Shown piece by piece: positions 16,764 through 24,268 of a stretch of 64,000 nucleotides of DNA; position 1 is the stretch's first letter, and every line of letters begins with the position of its first letter. The stretch spans positions 57,955 through 121,954 of the forward strand of contig JAFLDL010000006.1 in the NCBI GenBank assembly GCA_017302435.1. Reading direction: 5' to 3'. The notes beneath the pieces are model-generated. The model searched no databases. It saw only the letters and a program-made list of their open reading frames with translations, and was not told the origin of the DNA. Both the position numbers and the translations under genes were made by a program. Source of the DNA: Candidatus Accumulibacter necessarius. Its GTDB lineage: Bacteria > Pseudomonadota > Gammaproteobacteria > Burkholderiales > Rhodocyclaceae.

Positions 16764-17222
16764 ATGAACCAGATTGCCAAACTGTTAACGTCGGACAATG
16801 TCGTCGCTGACCTCCATGTGAGCAGCAAGAAGCGCCTCTTCGAGCAGGTTGGCCTGCTGCTCGATAATCACCAGGGGCTTGGTCGCAGCCAGGTGTTTGA
16901 TGCCCTGCTGTCACGTGAAAAGCTCGGCTCCACCGGGCTCGGGCTCGGTGTCGCCATTCCGCACGGGCGCATCAAGGGTCTCAAGCAGGTGGTCGGTGCC
17001 TTCGTCCGACTGGCCGCTCCGGTTGAATTCGATGCGCCAGATGGCAAGCCGGTCAATCTGATCTTCGCTCTGCTGGTGCCGGAAGTCGCCACTGAGCAGC
17101 ACCTGCAATTGCTCTCCGACTTGGCTCAGATGTTTTCCGAGCGCGCTGTGCGTGAAAAACTGGCCGCCGCACCTGACGCGGCCGCGATTCGTGCGACCTT
17201 CGCCGCCTGGCAAGCCGACTGA
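16764..17222 (+). CDS. ptsN: Nitrogen-type PTS regulatory protein EIIA-Ntr
   Basis: 152 residues, the usual size. The phospho-acceptor His lies in the conserved GVAIPHGRIKG, and the N- and C-terminal parts fit the PTS EIIA-2 fold. EIIA-Ntr receives phosphate from EI-Ntr/NPr and regulates rather than transports. In E. coli the unphosphorylated form binds TrkA and KdpD and so controls K+ uptake. In many Betaproteobacteria ptsN lies by hpf, rpoN or hprK, but here it stands alone, divergent from the short kdpD. Confidence 0.95.
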   Translation: MNQIAKLLTSDNVVADLHVSSKKRLFEQVGLLLDNHQGLGRSQVFDALLSREKLGSTGLGLGVAIPHGRIKGLKQVVGAFVRLAAPVEFDAPDGKPVNLIFALLVPEVATEQHLQLLSDLAQMFSERAVREKLAAAPDAAAIRATFAAWQAD

Positions 17223-17326
17223 CCGCTGCCCTCACGCCACGTTTCGCGGTATCTCTCCTCGCACGCGTCTGCCTTCAGCGAAACCGGTCGCTGAGTCGGT
17301 CTGGTGAAGAACGGCGCCGGACCAGT

Positions 17327-17599
17327 CTAGGTGTGTTTGAAAGTCAGAAACATCTTGAAACAGCGCGCAAAGGCAAGCGGGGTTTCGCAATGCTCTGCCC
17401 ACAGCTCGGCAGTCAAGGAGAACGAGACGTCGCCAGCGGCTTCTCGGTCCTTGACCCAGACCAGACGCCGATCACTGAAGACGCCAGTCGGCAGGCGACT
17501 GCGGATGAACTCCCAGACCTCATCCAGATGGTCGAAATTCGCCAGTTCTCCCGTCCCATCGGCGCCTTCTTCTTCTTCCATGAAAACCTGGTAGCGCAT
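17327..17599 (-). CDS. Small hypothetical protein, 90 residues
   Basis: The ATG at 17599 has TTGAGG a few bases upstream and gives a 90-residue acidic protein (MRYQVFMEEEEGAD...). It contains a helix-rich stretch (LDEVWEFIRSRLPTG) and no membrane segment, signal or metal motif. The family was not recognised. The reading frame continues upstream to 17665 with basic residues that look like noise. It lies between ptsN and rtcB, and the DNA between 17600 and 17842 holds nothing convincing. Confidence 0.5.
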   Translation of the reverse strand: MRYQVFMEEEEGADGTGELANFDHLDEVWEFIRSRLPTGVFSDRRLVWVKDREAAGDVSFSLTAELWAEHCETPLAFARCFKMFLTFKHT

Positions 17600-17842
17600 C
17601 ACGAACCTCAAGAAAAACGGCCCGCCACACCGACGGCGGACACGTGGTTGGCCAACAGCGCGCAATTATTGGCCAACGCGGGCGAATAGTCCATCCCGTT
17701 GCCGCTGCTGACGCGTGTCAAATGAATCCCGCGTGCTGTTGTCCCCCAAAGCCGCTTCGCCCAGAGCTGCCCCGTGTCTGCGCTCGGCGGCCGATGTCGT
17801 GCCATGACCCGTTTCCTGGCGGCAGCTCCCGCCGGCGACGCC

Positions 17843-19069
17843 TCAGCCCTTGACACACACCACCTGCCGCAGTGTATGCACGATTTCCACCAGCGAGCGC
17901 TGGGCGTGCATCACTGCGTCGATGTCCTTGTACGCCATCGGGATTTCATCGATGACCTCCCTGTCCTTGCGGCACTCGACGTGTGCCGTGGCGCGCTCCT
18001 GGTCGGCGACCGTGAACCGGCGTCTGGCCTCGTTGCGGCTCATCGTTCGGCCGGCGCCGTGGCTGCACGAGCAGAATGACTCCTCGTTGCCGAGGCCACG
18101 AACGATATAGCTTCTGGCACCCATCGAGCCGGGGATGATGCCGAGTTCGCCCTTGCGCGCCGACAGCGCGCCCTTGCGGGTGACGAAGATCTCGGACCCG
18201 AAGTGGGTTTCCTTCTGGACGTAGTTGTGGTGGCAGTTGACGGCTTCGACGTTGACGGTGAAGGGCCTGGTGATTACCTTGCGGGCGACGGCGATCAGAC
18301 TGTCCATCATTGCCGTCCGGTTGCGGCGCGCATAGTTCTGTGCCCAGCCGACCGCTTCAAGGTAGTCGTCGAAATGCACGCTGCCTTCTTCGATGTAGGC
18401 GAGGTCGCCATCGGGCAGGTTGGCCAGGTGCTGCCGCATATCCGCCTGTGCCAGCGCGATGAAGGTGCTGCCGATGGCGTTGCCGACGCCGCGCGAACCC
18501 GAGTGCAGCATGAACCAGACGTGGTCGGCCTCGTCGAGGCAGACTTCGATGAAATGGTTGCCGGTGCCCAGCGTACCCAGGTGCTTGTGGTTGTTGGTCT
18601 CCCTGAGGTGGGGGTACTTTTCGACGATGCGCGTGAAGCCGGGCAACAGTTCGGCCCACAAGGCGCTGACCCGTTCCGGCGGGTTCTGCCAACTGCCCTC
18701 GTCGCGCTTGCCGCGGCCGACCGTACGGCCATGGGGTATCGCCTGCTCGACCGCGCTACGCAGGCGGTGCAGGCTGTCCGGCAGGTCGGAAGCCTTCAAG
18801 GTCGTGCGGGTAGCGATCATGCCGCAGCCGATATCCACGCCGACGGCCGCCGGGATGATCGCGCCGCGCGTCGGGATCACGCTGCCGATCGTCGAACCCT
18901 TACCCAGATGCACATCCGGCATCACCGCGAGGTGGCGGAAGATGAACGGCAGGCGGGCGGTGTTGATCAGCTGCAGGCGGGCCGCGTCCTCGACCGGCAC
19001 GCCTTCGGTCCACAACTTGATCGGCCGTCCATCCGGCACCTTGATGACTTCGATTGCTTCCGGGTTCAT
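17843..19069 (-). CDS. rtcB: RtcB-family RNA ligase
   Basis: 408 residues from the ATG at 19069. Key family motifs are in order: MPDVHLGKGSTIGSV, AAVGVDIGCGM (metal-binding Asp and Cys), TLGTGNHFIEV, LHSGSRGVG, and CSCSHGAGR holding the His that becomes guanylylated. The enzyme joins 2',3'-cyclic phosphate or 3'-phosphate to 5'-OH RNA ends with GTP and Mn2+, in RNA repair or tRNA healing. No RtcA or RtcR is next to it, unlike the E. coli operon. It follows ettA on the same strand with 26 bp between them. The frame is open further upstream to 19207, but homologs begin at about this Met. Confidence 0.93.
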   Translation of the reverse strand: MNPEAIEVIKVPDGRPIKLWTEGVPVEDAARLQLINTARLPFIFRHLAVMPDVHLGKGSTIGSVIPTRGAIIPAAVGVDIGCGMIATRTTLKASDLPDSLHRLRSAVEQAIPHGRTVGRGKRDEGSWQNPPERVSALWAELLPGFTRIVEKYPHLRETNNHKHLGTLGTGNHFIEVCLDEADHVWFMLHSGSRGVGNAIGSTFIALAQADMRQHLANLPDGDLAYIEEGSVHFDDYLEAVGWAQNYARRNRTAMMDSLIAVARKVITRPFTVNVEAVNCHHNYVQKETHFGSEIFVTRKGALSARKGELGIIPGSMGARSYIVRGLGNEESFCSCSHGAGRTMSRNEARRRFTVADQERATAHVECRKDREVIDEIPMAYKDIDAVMHAQRSLVEIVHTLRQVVCVKG

Positions 19070-19095
19070 GCCAGCGAGGCAAGTCCGACAGGTTG

Positions 19096-20760
19096 CTAGC
19101 GCGTAATCGGCTTGTAGCGAATCCGCCTCGGTTTCGCTGCCTCTTCGCCAAGGCGGCGTTTCTTGTCTTCCTCGTACTCGTGGTAGTTGCCGGCGAAGAA
19201 GGTCCATTGCGAATCACCTTCGCAGGCGAGAATGTGCGTGCAGATGCGGTCAAGGAACCAGCGGTCGTGGGAAATGACCAGCACGCTGCCGGCGAATTCA
19301 AGCAGGGCGTCTTCAAGCGCGCGCAGCGTTTCAACGTCGAGGTCGTTTGACGGCTCGTCAAGCAGCAGGACATTGCCGCCGGCAATCAGCGTCCTGGCCA
19401 TGTGCAGGCGACCACGCTCGCCGCCCGAGAGTTGCCCGACGCGCTTCTGTTGATCGCCGCCCTTGAAGTTGAAGCGGCTGATGTAGGCGCGGGCGGGCGT
19501 TTCGTACCGGCCAACGGTCAGCAACTCGGCACCGCCGGAAATTTCTTCGAAAACGGTCTTGTCCCCGTCGAGACAATCGCGGCTCTGGTCGACATAGGCG
19601 AGCTTGACGGTATTGCCAATCTCGATCTCGCCCGAATCAGGTTGCTCCTTGCCGATCAGCATGCGGAACAGCGTCGACTTGCCGGCGCCGTTCGGGCCGA
19701 TGATGCCGACGATGGCGCCTGGCGGCACGTTGAAGCTGAGCTTGTCGATCAGCAGACGATCACCGAAGGACTTGCTGACGTTCCTGAATTCGATCACCTT
19801 GCCGCCCAGGCGCTCACCGACCGGAATGAAGATCTCCTGGGTCTCGTTCCGCTTCTGGTACTCGACGCTGGACAGTTCCTCGAAACGTGACAGCCTCGCC
19901 TTGCTCTTCGCCTGGCGGGCCTTCGGGTTCTGGCGCACCCATTCGAGCTCCTGTTTCATCGCCTTGATCCGGCCGGCCTCCTGACGTCCTTCCGTTTCCA
20001 GACGCGCCTCCTTCTGCTCCAGCCAGCTCGAGTAGTTGCCTTTCCACGGGATGCCCTGGCCGCGGTCGAGTTCGAGGATCCACTCGGCGGCGTTGTCGAG
20101 GAAGTAGCGATCGTGCGTCACGGCGACCACCGTGCCGGGAAAGCGTACGAGGAACTGTTCGAGCCAATCGACCGACTCGGCGTCGAGATGGTTTGTCGGT
20201 TCGTCAAGCAACAACATGTCGGGCTTCGAGAGCAGCAGTTTGCACAGCGCGACCCGGCGTTTCTCGCCGCCCGAGAGGTTCTGGACCAGGGCATCCCAGG
20301 CTGGCAGGCGCAGCGCATCGGCGGCGAGTTCGAGCTGGCTGCCGAGGTCGGAACCGGCGCTGGCGATGATCGCTTCAAGGCGCGCCTGCTCCTCGGCCAG
20401 TTGATCAAAATCGGCGTCGGGTTCGGCATAGGCGGCGTACACCGCCTCGAGCCTGGCCTGGGCCGCAAAAGCCTCGCCGAGGCCGGACTCGACTTCCTCG
20501 CGGACAGTCTTTTCGGGGTCGAGCTGGGGTTCCTGCGGCAGGTACCCAATCTTGAGGTTGGGCATCGGCGTCGCCTCGCCGATGATGTCCTTGTCGACTC
20601 CGGCCATGATGCGCAGAACGGTCGACTTGCCGGAGCCATTGAGGCCGAGCAGGCCGATCTTTGCGCCCGGGAAGAAGGAGAGCGAGATGTCCTTGATAAT
20701 TTGGCGTTTGGGCGGCACGATCTTGCCCACGCGGTTCATCGTGAATACGTATTGAGCCAT
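19096..20760 (-). CDS. ettA: Energy-dependent translational throttle protein EttA (ABC-F)
   Basis: 554 residues, the normal length for EttA. There are two ABC domains, each with Walker A (GLNGSGKST; GPNGAGKST), signature (LSGGEKRRVAL; LSGGERGRLHM) and Walker B (LLLDEPTNHLD; LLLDEPSNDLD). Between them is the linker (about 250-320, rich in charged residues) with WVRQNPKARQAKSKARLSRF, characteristic of EttA. There is no membrane domain, so it is a ribosome-acting ABC-F protein. EttA binds the ribosomal E site and gates the first translocation according to ATP/ADP ratio. The call is secure. Confidence 0.96.
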   Translation of the reverse strand: MAQYVFTMNRVGKIVPPKRQIIKDISLSFFPGAKIGLLGLNGSGKSTVLRIMAGVDKDIIGEATPMPNLKIGYLPQEPQLDPEKTVREEVESGLGEAFAAQARLEAVYAAYAEPDADFDQLAEEQARLEAIIASAGSDLGSQLELAADALRLPAWDALVQNLSGGEKRRVALCKLLLSKPDMLLLDEPTNHLDAESVDWLEQFLVRFPGTVVAVTHDRYFLDNAAEWILELDRGQGIPWKGNYSSWLEQKEARLETEGRQEAGRIKAMKQELEWVRQNPKARQAKSKARLSRFEELSSVEYQKRNETQEIFIPVGERLGGKVIEFRNVSKSFGDRLLIDKLSFNVPPGAIVGIIGPNGAGKSTLFRMLIGKEQPDSGEIEIGNTVKLAYVDQSRDCLDGDKTVFEEISGGAELLTVGRYETPARAYISRFNFKGGDQQKRVGQLSGGERGRLHMARTLIAGGNVLLLDEPSNDLDVETLRALEDALLEFAGSVLVISHDRWFLDRICTHILACEGDSQWTFFAGNYHEYEEDKKRRLGEEAAKPRRIRYKPITR

Positions 20761-20934
20761 GGCTTAGCTTGTCGGTCAGCGGGTGGAGGAGCAGTTGGCG
20801 AACGCAGGACGCATCCGGAAAGCGCAAGTCTACCCGAGACTGGCCCACCATGCCGCCTGAACATGGCTTTCTCGCAGGGTGACTCGGCTCAGCTCATACC
20901 GCGCCACGGACTGCGAGCGACAGAGACACCGCCC

Positions 20935-21723
20935 CTATTTGTCGACAAATGCCCGTTCGATGACGTAGTCACCCTGGGCGCCGATGTACGGCGACACCTG
21001 GAAGCCGCGGCTGTCGAGCAGGGCGCAGCAGTCTTTGATCATCGCCGGGCTGCCGCAGACCATCGCGCGGTCACGCGCCGGATCGAAGGGGGGCAGGCCA
21101 ATGTCGGCGAACAGGCGGCCGCTGTTGACCAGTTGCGTGATTCGACCCTGGTGGCAGAACGGCTCGCGGGTGACGGTCGGGTAATAGATCAGCTTGTCGC
21201 GCACCAGATCGGCGAAATATTCGTGTTGGGGCAACTCCTCGCTGATGAAGTCGCGGTACGCCAGATCCTTTTGCCAGCGAACACCATGGATCAGGATCAC
21301 CTTTTCAAAACGCTCATAAGTCTCGGGGTCCTGGATCAGGCTGATGAACGGCGCGAGACCCGTACCGGTCGCCAGCAGATAGAGATTCTGGCCGGGCCGC
21401 AGGTCGCGCAGCACGAGCGTACCGGTCGGCTTGCGGCTGACAACGACCTCGTCACCGACCGCGAGGTGTTGCAGTTTCGAGGTCAACGGACCGTCGGGTA
21501 CCTTGATGCTGAAGAACTCGAGGTATTCGTCGTGATTGGCGCTGGCAATGCTGTAGGCGCGAGTCAGCGGACGCCCCGCCTGCGGCAGGCCGACCATCAC
21601 GAATTGACCATTGATGAAGCGCAGGCCAGGATCGCGGGTGGTGCGAAAGCTGAACAGGGTATCGTTCCAGTGATGGACCGAAAGGACGCGTTGGGCGGAG
21701 AAGTTGCTCATCGTTTTGACCAT
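20935..21723 (-). CDS. fpr: Ferredoxin/flavodoxin-NADP+ reductase
   Basis: 262 residues from the ATG at 21723 (AAGAG upstream); an ATG at 21711 is an alternative. The FAD-binding barrel has RAYSIASANHDEYLEFF, with RxYS for FAD phosphate binding. The NADP domain has LLATGTGLAPFISLIQDP and MVCGSPAMIKD. The C-terminus AFVDK fits the bacterial FPR subclass. It transfers electrons between NADPH and ferredoxin or flavodoxin in the cytosol, with roles in oxidative stress and FeS supply. It is divergent from a LysR regulator, an arrangement known for fpr-finR in Pseudomonas. Confidence 0.94.
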   Translation of the reverse strand: MVKTMSNFSAQRVLSVHHWNDTLFSFRTTRDPGLRFINGQFVMVGLPQAGRPLTRAYSIASANHDEYLEFFSIKVPDGPLTSKLQHLAVGDEVVVSRKPTGTLVLRDLRPGQNLYLLATGTGLAPFISLIQDPETYERFEKVILIHGVRWQKDLAYRDFISEELPQHEYFADLVRDKLIYYPTVTREPFCHQGRITQLVNSGRLFADIGLPPFDPARDRAMVCGSPAMIKDCCALLDSRGFQVSPYIGAQGDYVIERAFVDK

Positions 21724-21786
21724 GGTTGGCTCTTGACCGGGAAATCGTATTTGCTCATGTTATATTTGTAAAACCGATTTGTTGAA

Positions 21787-21799
21787 TAGATCATATCTA
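21787..21799. promoter_or_regulatory. LysR-type T-N11-A operator between fpr and the LysR gene
   Basis: The 13-bp palindrome TAGAT-CAT-ATCTA fits the T-N11-A rule for LysR regulators and lies 10 bp upstream of the regulator ATG, in an AT-rich 86-bp divergent region. A wider pair TTTGTA (21765-21770) and TACAAA (21798-21803) overlaps it. The position allows control of both genes. Confidence 0.55.
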
Positions 21800-21809
21800 C
21801 AAAATAAAT

Positions 21810-22736
21810 ATGCGATACAGCTTGCGCCAGATCGAGGTGTTCGTTGCGGTTGCCCGGCACGAGAGTGTTTCGCGTGCCGCCGAAGAGCTTTCCCTGTCGC
21901 AGTCAGCGACCAGCACGGCACTCGCCGAACTCGAACGACTGTACGACACCCAACTTTTCGACCGGTTCGGCAAGTCGCTGCGTATCAACGAACTCGGGCA
22001 GGCGCTGCTGCCGCAGGCCGTCGAGTTGATCGAGCGGGCGGCGGCTATCGCCAGTGTGCTCGAAGGTCGCGCCGGATACGGACGGCTGCGCATCGGCGCA
22101 ACGCTGACCATCGGCAACTATCTCGCGACGCTGGTCGTCGCTGATTTCCTCAAGCGCCACCCCGAAGGCACGTTGCAGTTGAAGGTGGAAAACACGAGCA
22201 CGATCGTCGCCCAGGTAGCGCGCCACGAACTCGATCTGGGGCTGATCGAGGGTACCTGCCGTCACCCCGATCTGATCGTTGAACCCTGGGTGGCCGACGA
22301 ACTGGTGGTGTTCTGCGCGCCCACTCATCCGCTGGCGAAAGAGGGCAGGGCAACGCTGATGGAACTGACAAGGGAGGCATGGATTGTGCGCGAACCCGGA
22401 TCGGGAACGCGAGAAACACTCGACCAGGCTCTGCGCCATCACCACTCGGCCTTGAACATCCGACTCGAACTGGAACATACCGAAGCCATCAAGCGCGCCG
22501 TCGAGTTCGACCTCGGCATTGCCTGCATCTCGCGCCTCGCACTGCGCGAGGCGTTCCGACGCGGCAGCCTGGTGGCGATCGAAACGCCCGAACTCGACCT
22601 GCGCCGGCACTTCCACTTCCTCTGGCACCATCGGAAATTCCAGACCGCCGGGATGCGCGAGTTCATCGGCCTTTGTCGGACGATGACCGCCGGTATCGAG
22701 CGTAGCGACCAGATCGAATGGCCGGTCATTCCTTAG
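21810..22736 (+). CDS. LysR-family transcriptional regulator (FinR-like by context)
   Basis: 308 residues. The N-terminal winged helix-turn-helix is clear (HESVSRAAEELSLSQSATSTALAELE). The rest is a LysR substrate-binding domain in two lobes (TLTIGNYLATLVVADFLKRH; DLGLIEGTCRHPDLIVEP). It has no extra domain and normal length. Divergence from fpr, with a T-N11-A palindrome between them, suggests it controls fpr, as FinR does in Pseudomonas putida. The inducer is not known. Sequence alone would also allow a general CysB/Cbl-like or CbbR-like member. Confidence 0.9.
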   Translation: MRYSLRQIEVFVAVARHESVSRAAEELSLSQSATSTALAELERLYDTQLFDRFGKSLRINELGQALLPQAVELIERAAAIASVLEGRAGYGRLRIGATLTIGNYLATLVVADFLKRHPEGTLQLKVENTSTIVAQVARHELDLGLIEGTCRHPDLIVEPWVADELVVFCAPTHPLAKEGRATLMELTREAWIVREPGSGTRETLDQALRHHHSALNIRLELEHTEAIKRAVEFDLGIACISRLALREAFRRGSLVAIETPELDLRRHFHFLWHHRKFQTAGMREFIGLCRTMTAGIERSDQIEWPVIP

Positions 22737-22865
22737 GTGGAGCGACCGCTGAACTGATTCGCCTGGCGGTCAACCTGACCGGTCGCAGATTTGCCCTGGC
22801 CGAAGCTCCCCGACGAACCAACTCCCGCACGCGCGTGCATCCCTTGCCGGCACGCAGCGCCTGTG

Positions 22866-22877
22866 GGGAAATTTCCC
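22866..22877. promoter_or_regulatory. Perfect 12-bp palindrome upstream of the patatin gene
   Basis: GGGAAATTTCCC lies 68 bp before the patatin ATG, directly followed by the AT-rich CATAATATCATT that could hold a -10 region. A second imperfect repeat TTGC-N8-GCAA follows near 22890-22905. This may be an operator and promoter for the patatin/radical SAM operon. Nothing else was seen between 22737 and 22945. Confidence 0.35.
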
Positions 22878-22945
22878 GCATAATATCATTTGCTTGAAAT
22901 CGCAAGAAAAGGGAAACTTGGTGTCTTTTACTGGAAGCCTTGCCG

Positions 22946-24247
22946 ATGGAAGTCAGGCCGGGCAGAAAGCCCTTCCGTATATTGTCGCTGGACGGCGGTG
23001 GTACCTTTGCCTTGATCCAGGCGAAGGTGCTTGATGATCTCTTTCCGGGCGAGGATGGACATCAGGTTCTCAGCCATTTCGACCTGGTGTCGGCCTGCTC
23101 GGGCGGGGCGATCGTCGCTGCGGCACTGATCGAGGGCTATGCGCCGCGCGAAATCTTCGAGCTGTTCGACAGCCCGGCCAATCGGCATGCACTTTTTGGG
23201 CGCTTACCCTGGTACCGGAGTCTGCTGCAGCTGGTTACCGGTGTTTTCTCCCCGTCGAGCCCGGTTGGCCGGCGTTTCTCGACCGGTGGCAAGCTTGAAT
23301 TCCTGCATCGCATACTGCCCCGGATGGGCACCACCTCGCTGCACAGCCTGCACGGAATCCTCAACGACAGCATCGCTTCGTTCCGGGCGCAGCGCGATGA
23401 ACCGGACCGGCCAATGTCCTTTCTTTTTGTGACCTACGACTTCGACCGGGACCGGGCTCGCATGATGCGCAGCAATGTCACGAGCCCGGCCGCCAGCTTC
23501 CCGCATCGGCAGCAGCGCGCGACCCTGGCGGAAGCGGCGCATGCGTCAAGCACCGCACCGATCAACTGGTTCGACAAGCCAGCTGAATTTGACGGTTGCC
23601 GTTTCTGGGACGGCGCCATGACGGGCTACAACAATCCAGTGCTGGCAGGCGTTGTCGAAGCCATCGCCATGGGTGTGCCGCGTCGCGACATCGGCGTACT
23701 CTCGCTTGGCACCAGCACGGTTTTTCTACCCGAGTGCGGCACCGAAGGGATCCCCGATGCGCTGTGCCAGCCGCGCGCCAGGACCGGCTTTCTCCCGGAG
23801 CTTGTCAAGGTCGGCAAGACCATCATCGCTGATCCTCCGGACGCGCACACCTTCATTGCCCACCTGATGCTCGACGGCGGTTTGCCGCTCGACGTGTCCT
23901 GTTGTCCCCACACCGAAACAGCAATTGTGCGCATGAATCCGGTGATTCAGCCGGTCATCGATCGCGCGACCGGGGAGTGGAACGTTCCGGTTGGCTGGGG
24001 GGTGGAAGAGTTCCGCCGCATCGCCGAGATGGATATCTCCGCGCGCAGGCAAGACGACGTGGACTTGATCAAGCGGCTATGCGACGGGTGGTTGGGGGAT
24101 CAATGGCACAATCAACCCATCCGGGGTTGCGGCATCTGGCCATCGCCATCGCCGCACTCGCCGCTGGCGAATACGGAGCGCCTGTGTGAAATTGGCCATC
24201 GCTGGTATAGCGATGCCAAATCCGCCTGGACCGCGCTGTCGGCCTGA
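22946..24247 (+). CDS. Patatin-like phospholipase with altered nucleophile elbow
   Basis: About 433 residues from the ATG at 22946 (GGAAG 8 bases upstream); a TTG two codons earlier is possible. The patatin oxyanion motif LSLDGGGTFALIQ is at the N-terminus. The nucleophile Ser sits in SACSGGAIV, where the usual G-x-S-x-G reads A-C-S-G-G. The catalytic Asp fits WDGAMTGYNNP near residue 220. There is no signal peptide, so the enzyme is predicted to be cytosolic or membrane-associated and to deacylate lipids. The next gene, a B12-type radical SAM protein, starts 21 bp later, which suggests one transcript. The C-terminal ~100 residues are not recognised. Confidence 0.87.
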   Translation: MEVRPGRKPFRILSLDGGGTFALIQAKVLDDLFPGEDGHQVLSHFDLVSACSGGAIVAAALIEGYAPREIFELFDSPANRHALFGRLPWYRSLLQLVTGVFSPSSPVGRRFSTGGKLEFLHRILPRMGTTSLHSLHGILNDSIASFRAQRDEPDRPMSFLFVTYDFDRDRARMMRSNVTSPAASFPHRQQRATLAEAAHASSTAPINWFDKPAEFDGCRFWDGAMTGYNNPVLAGVVEAIAMGVPRRDIGVLSLGTSTVFLPECGTEGIPDALCQPRARTGFLPELVKVGKTIIADPPDAHTFIAHLMLDGGLPLDVSCCPHTETAIVRMNPVIQPVIDRATGEWNVPVGWGVEEFRRIAEMDISARRQDDVDLIKRLCDGWLGDQWHNQPIRGCGIWPSPSPHSPLANTERLCEIGHRWYSDAKSAWTALSA

Positions 24248-24268
24248 TGCCATAGAACCGAGCCCGGC

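Noticed and set aside
17608-17856. Minus-strand frame of 82 codons between the 90-residue protein and rtcB
   Set aside because: No ribosome site, no recognisable motif and composition like a random GC-rich frame.
20113-21771. Plus-strand open frame of 552 codons over ettA and fpr
   Set aside because: It crosses two well-supported genes and their intergenic gap on the other strand, with no family motif.
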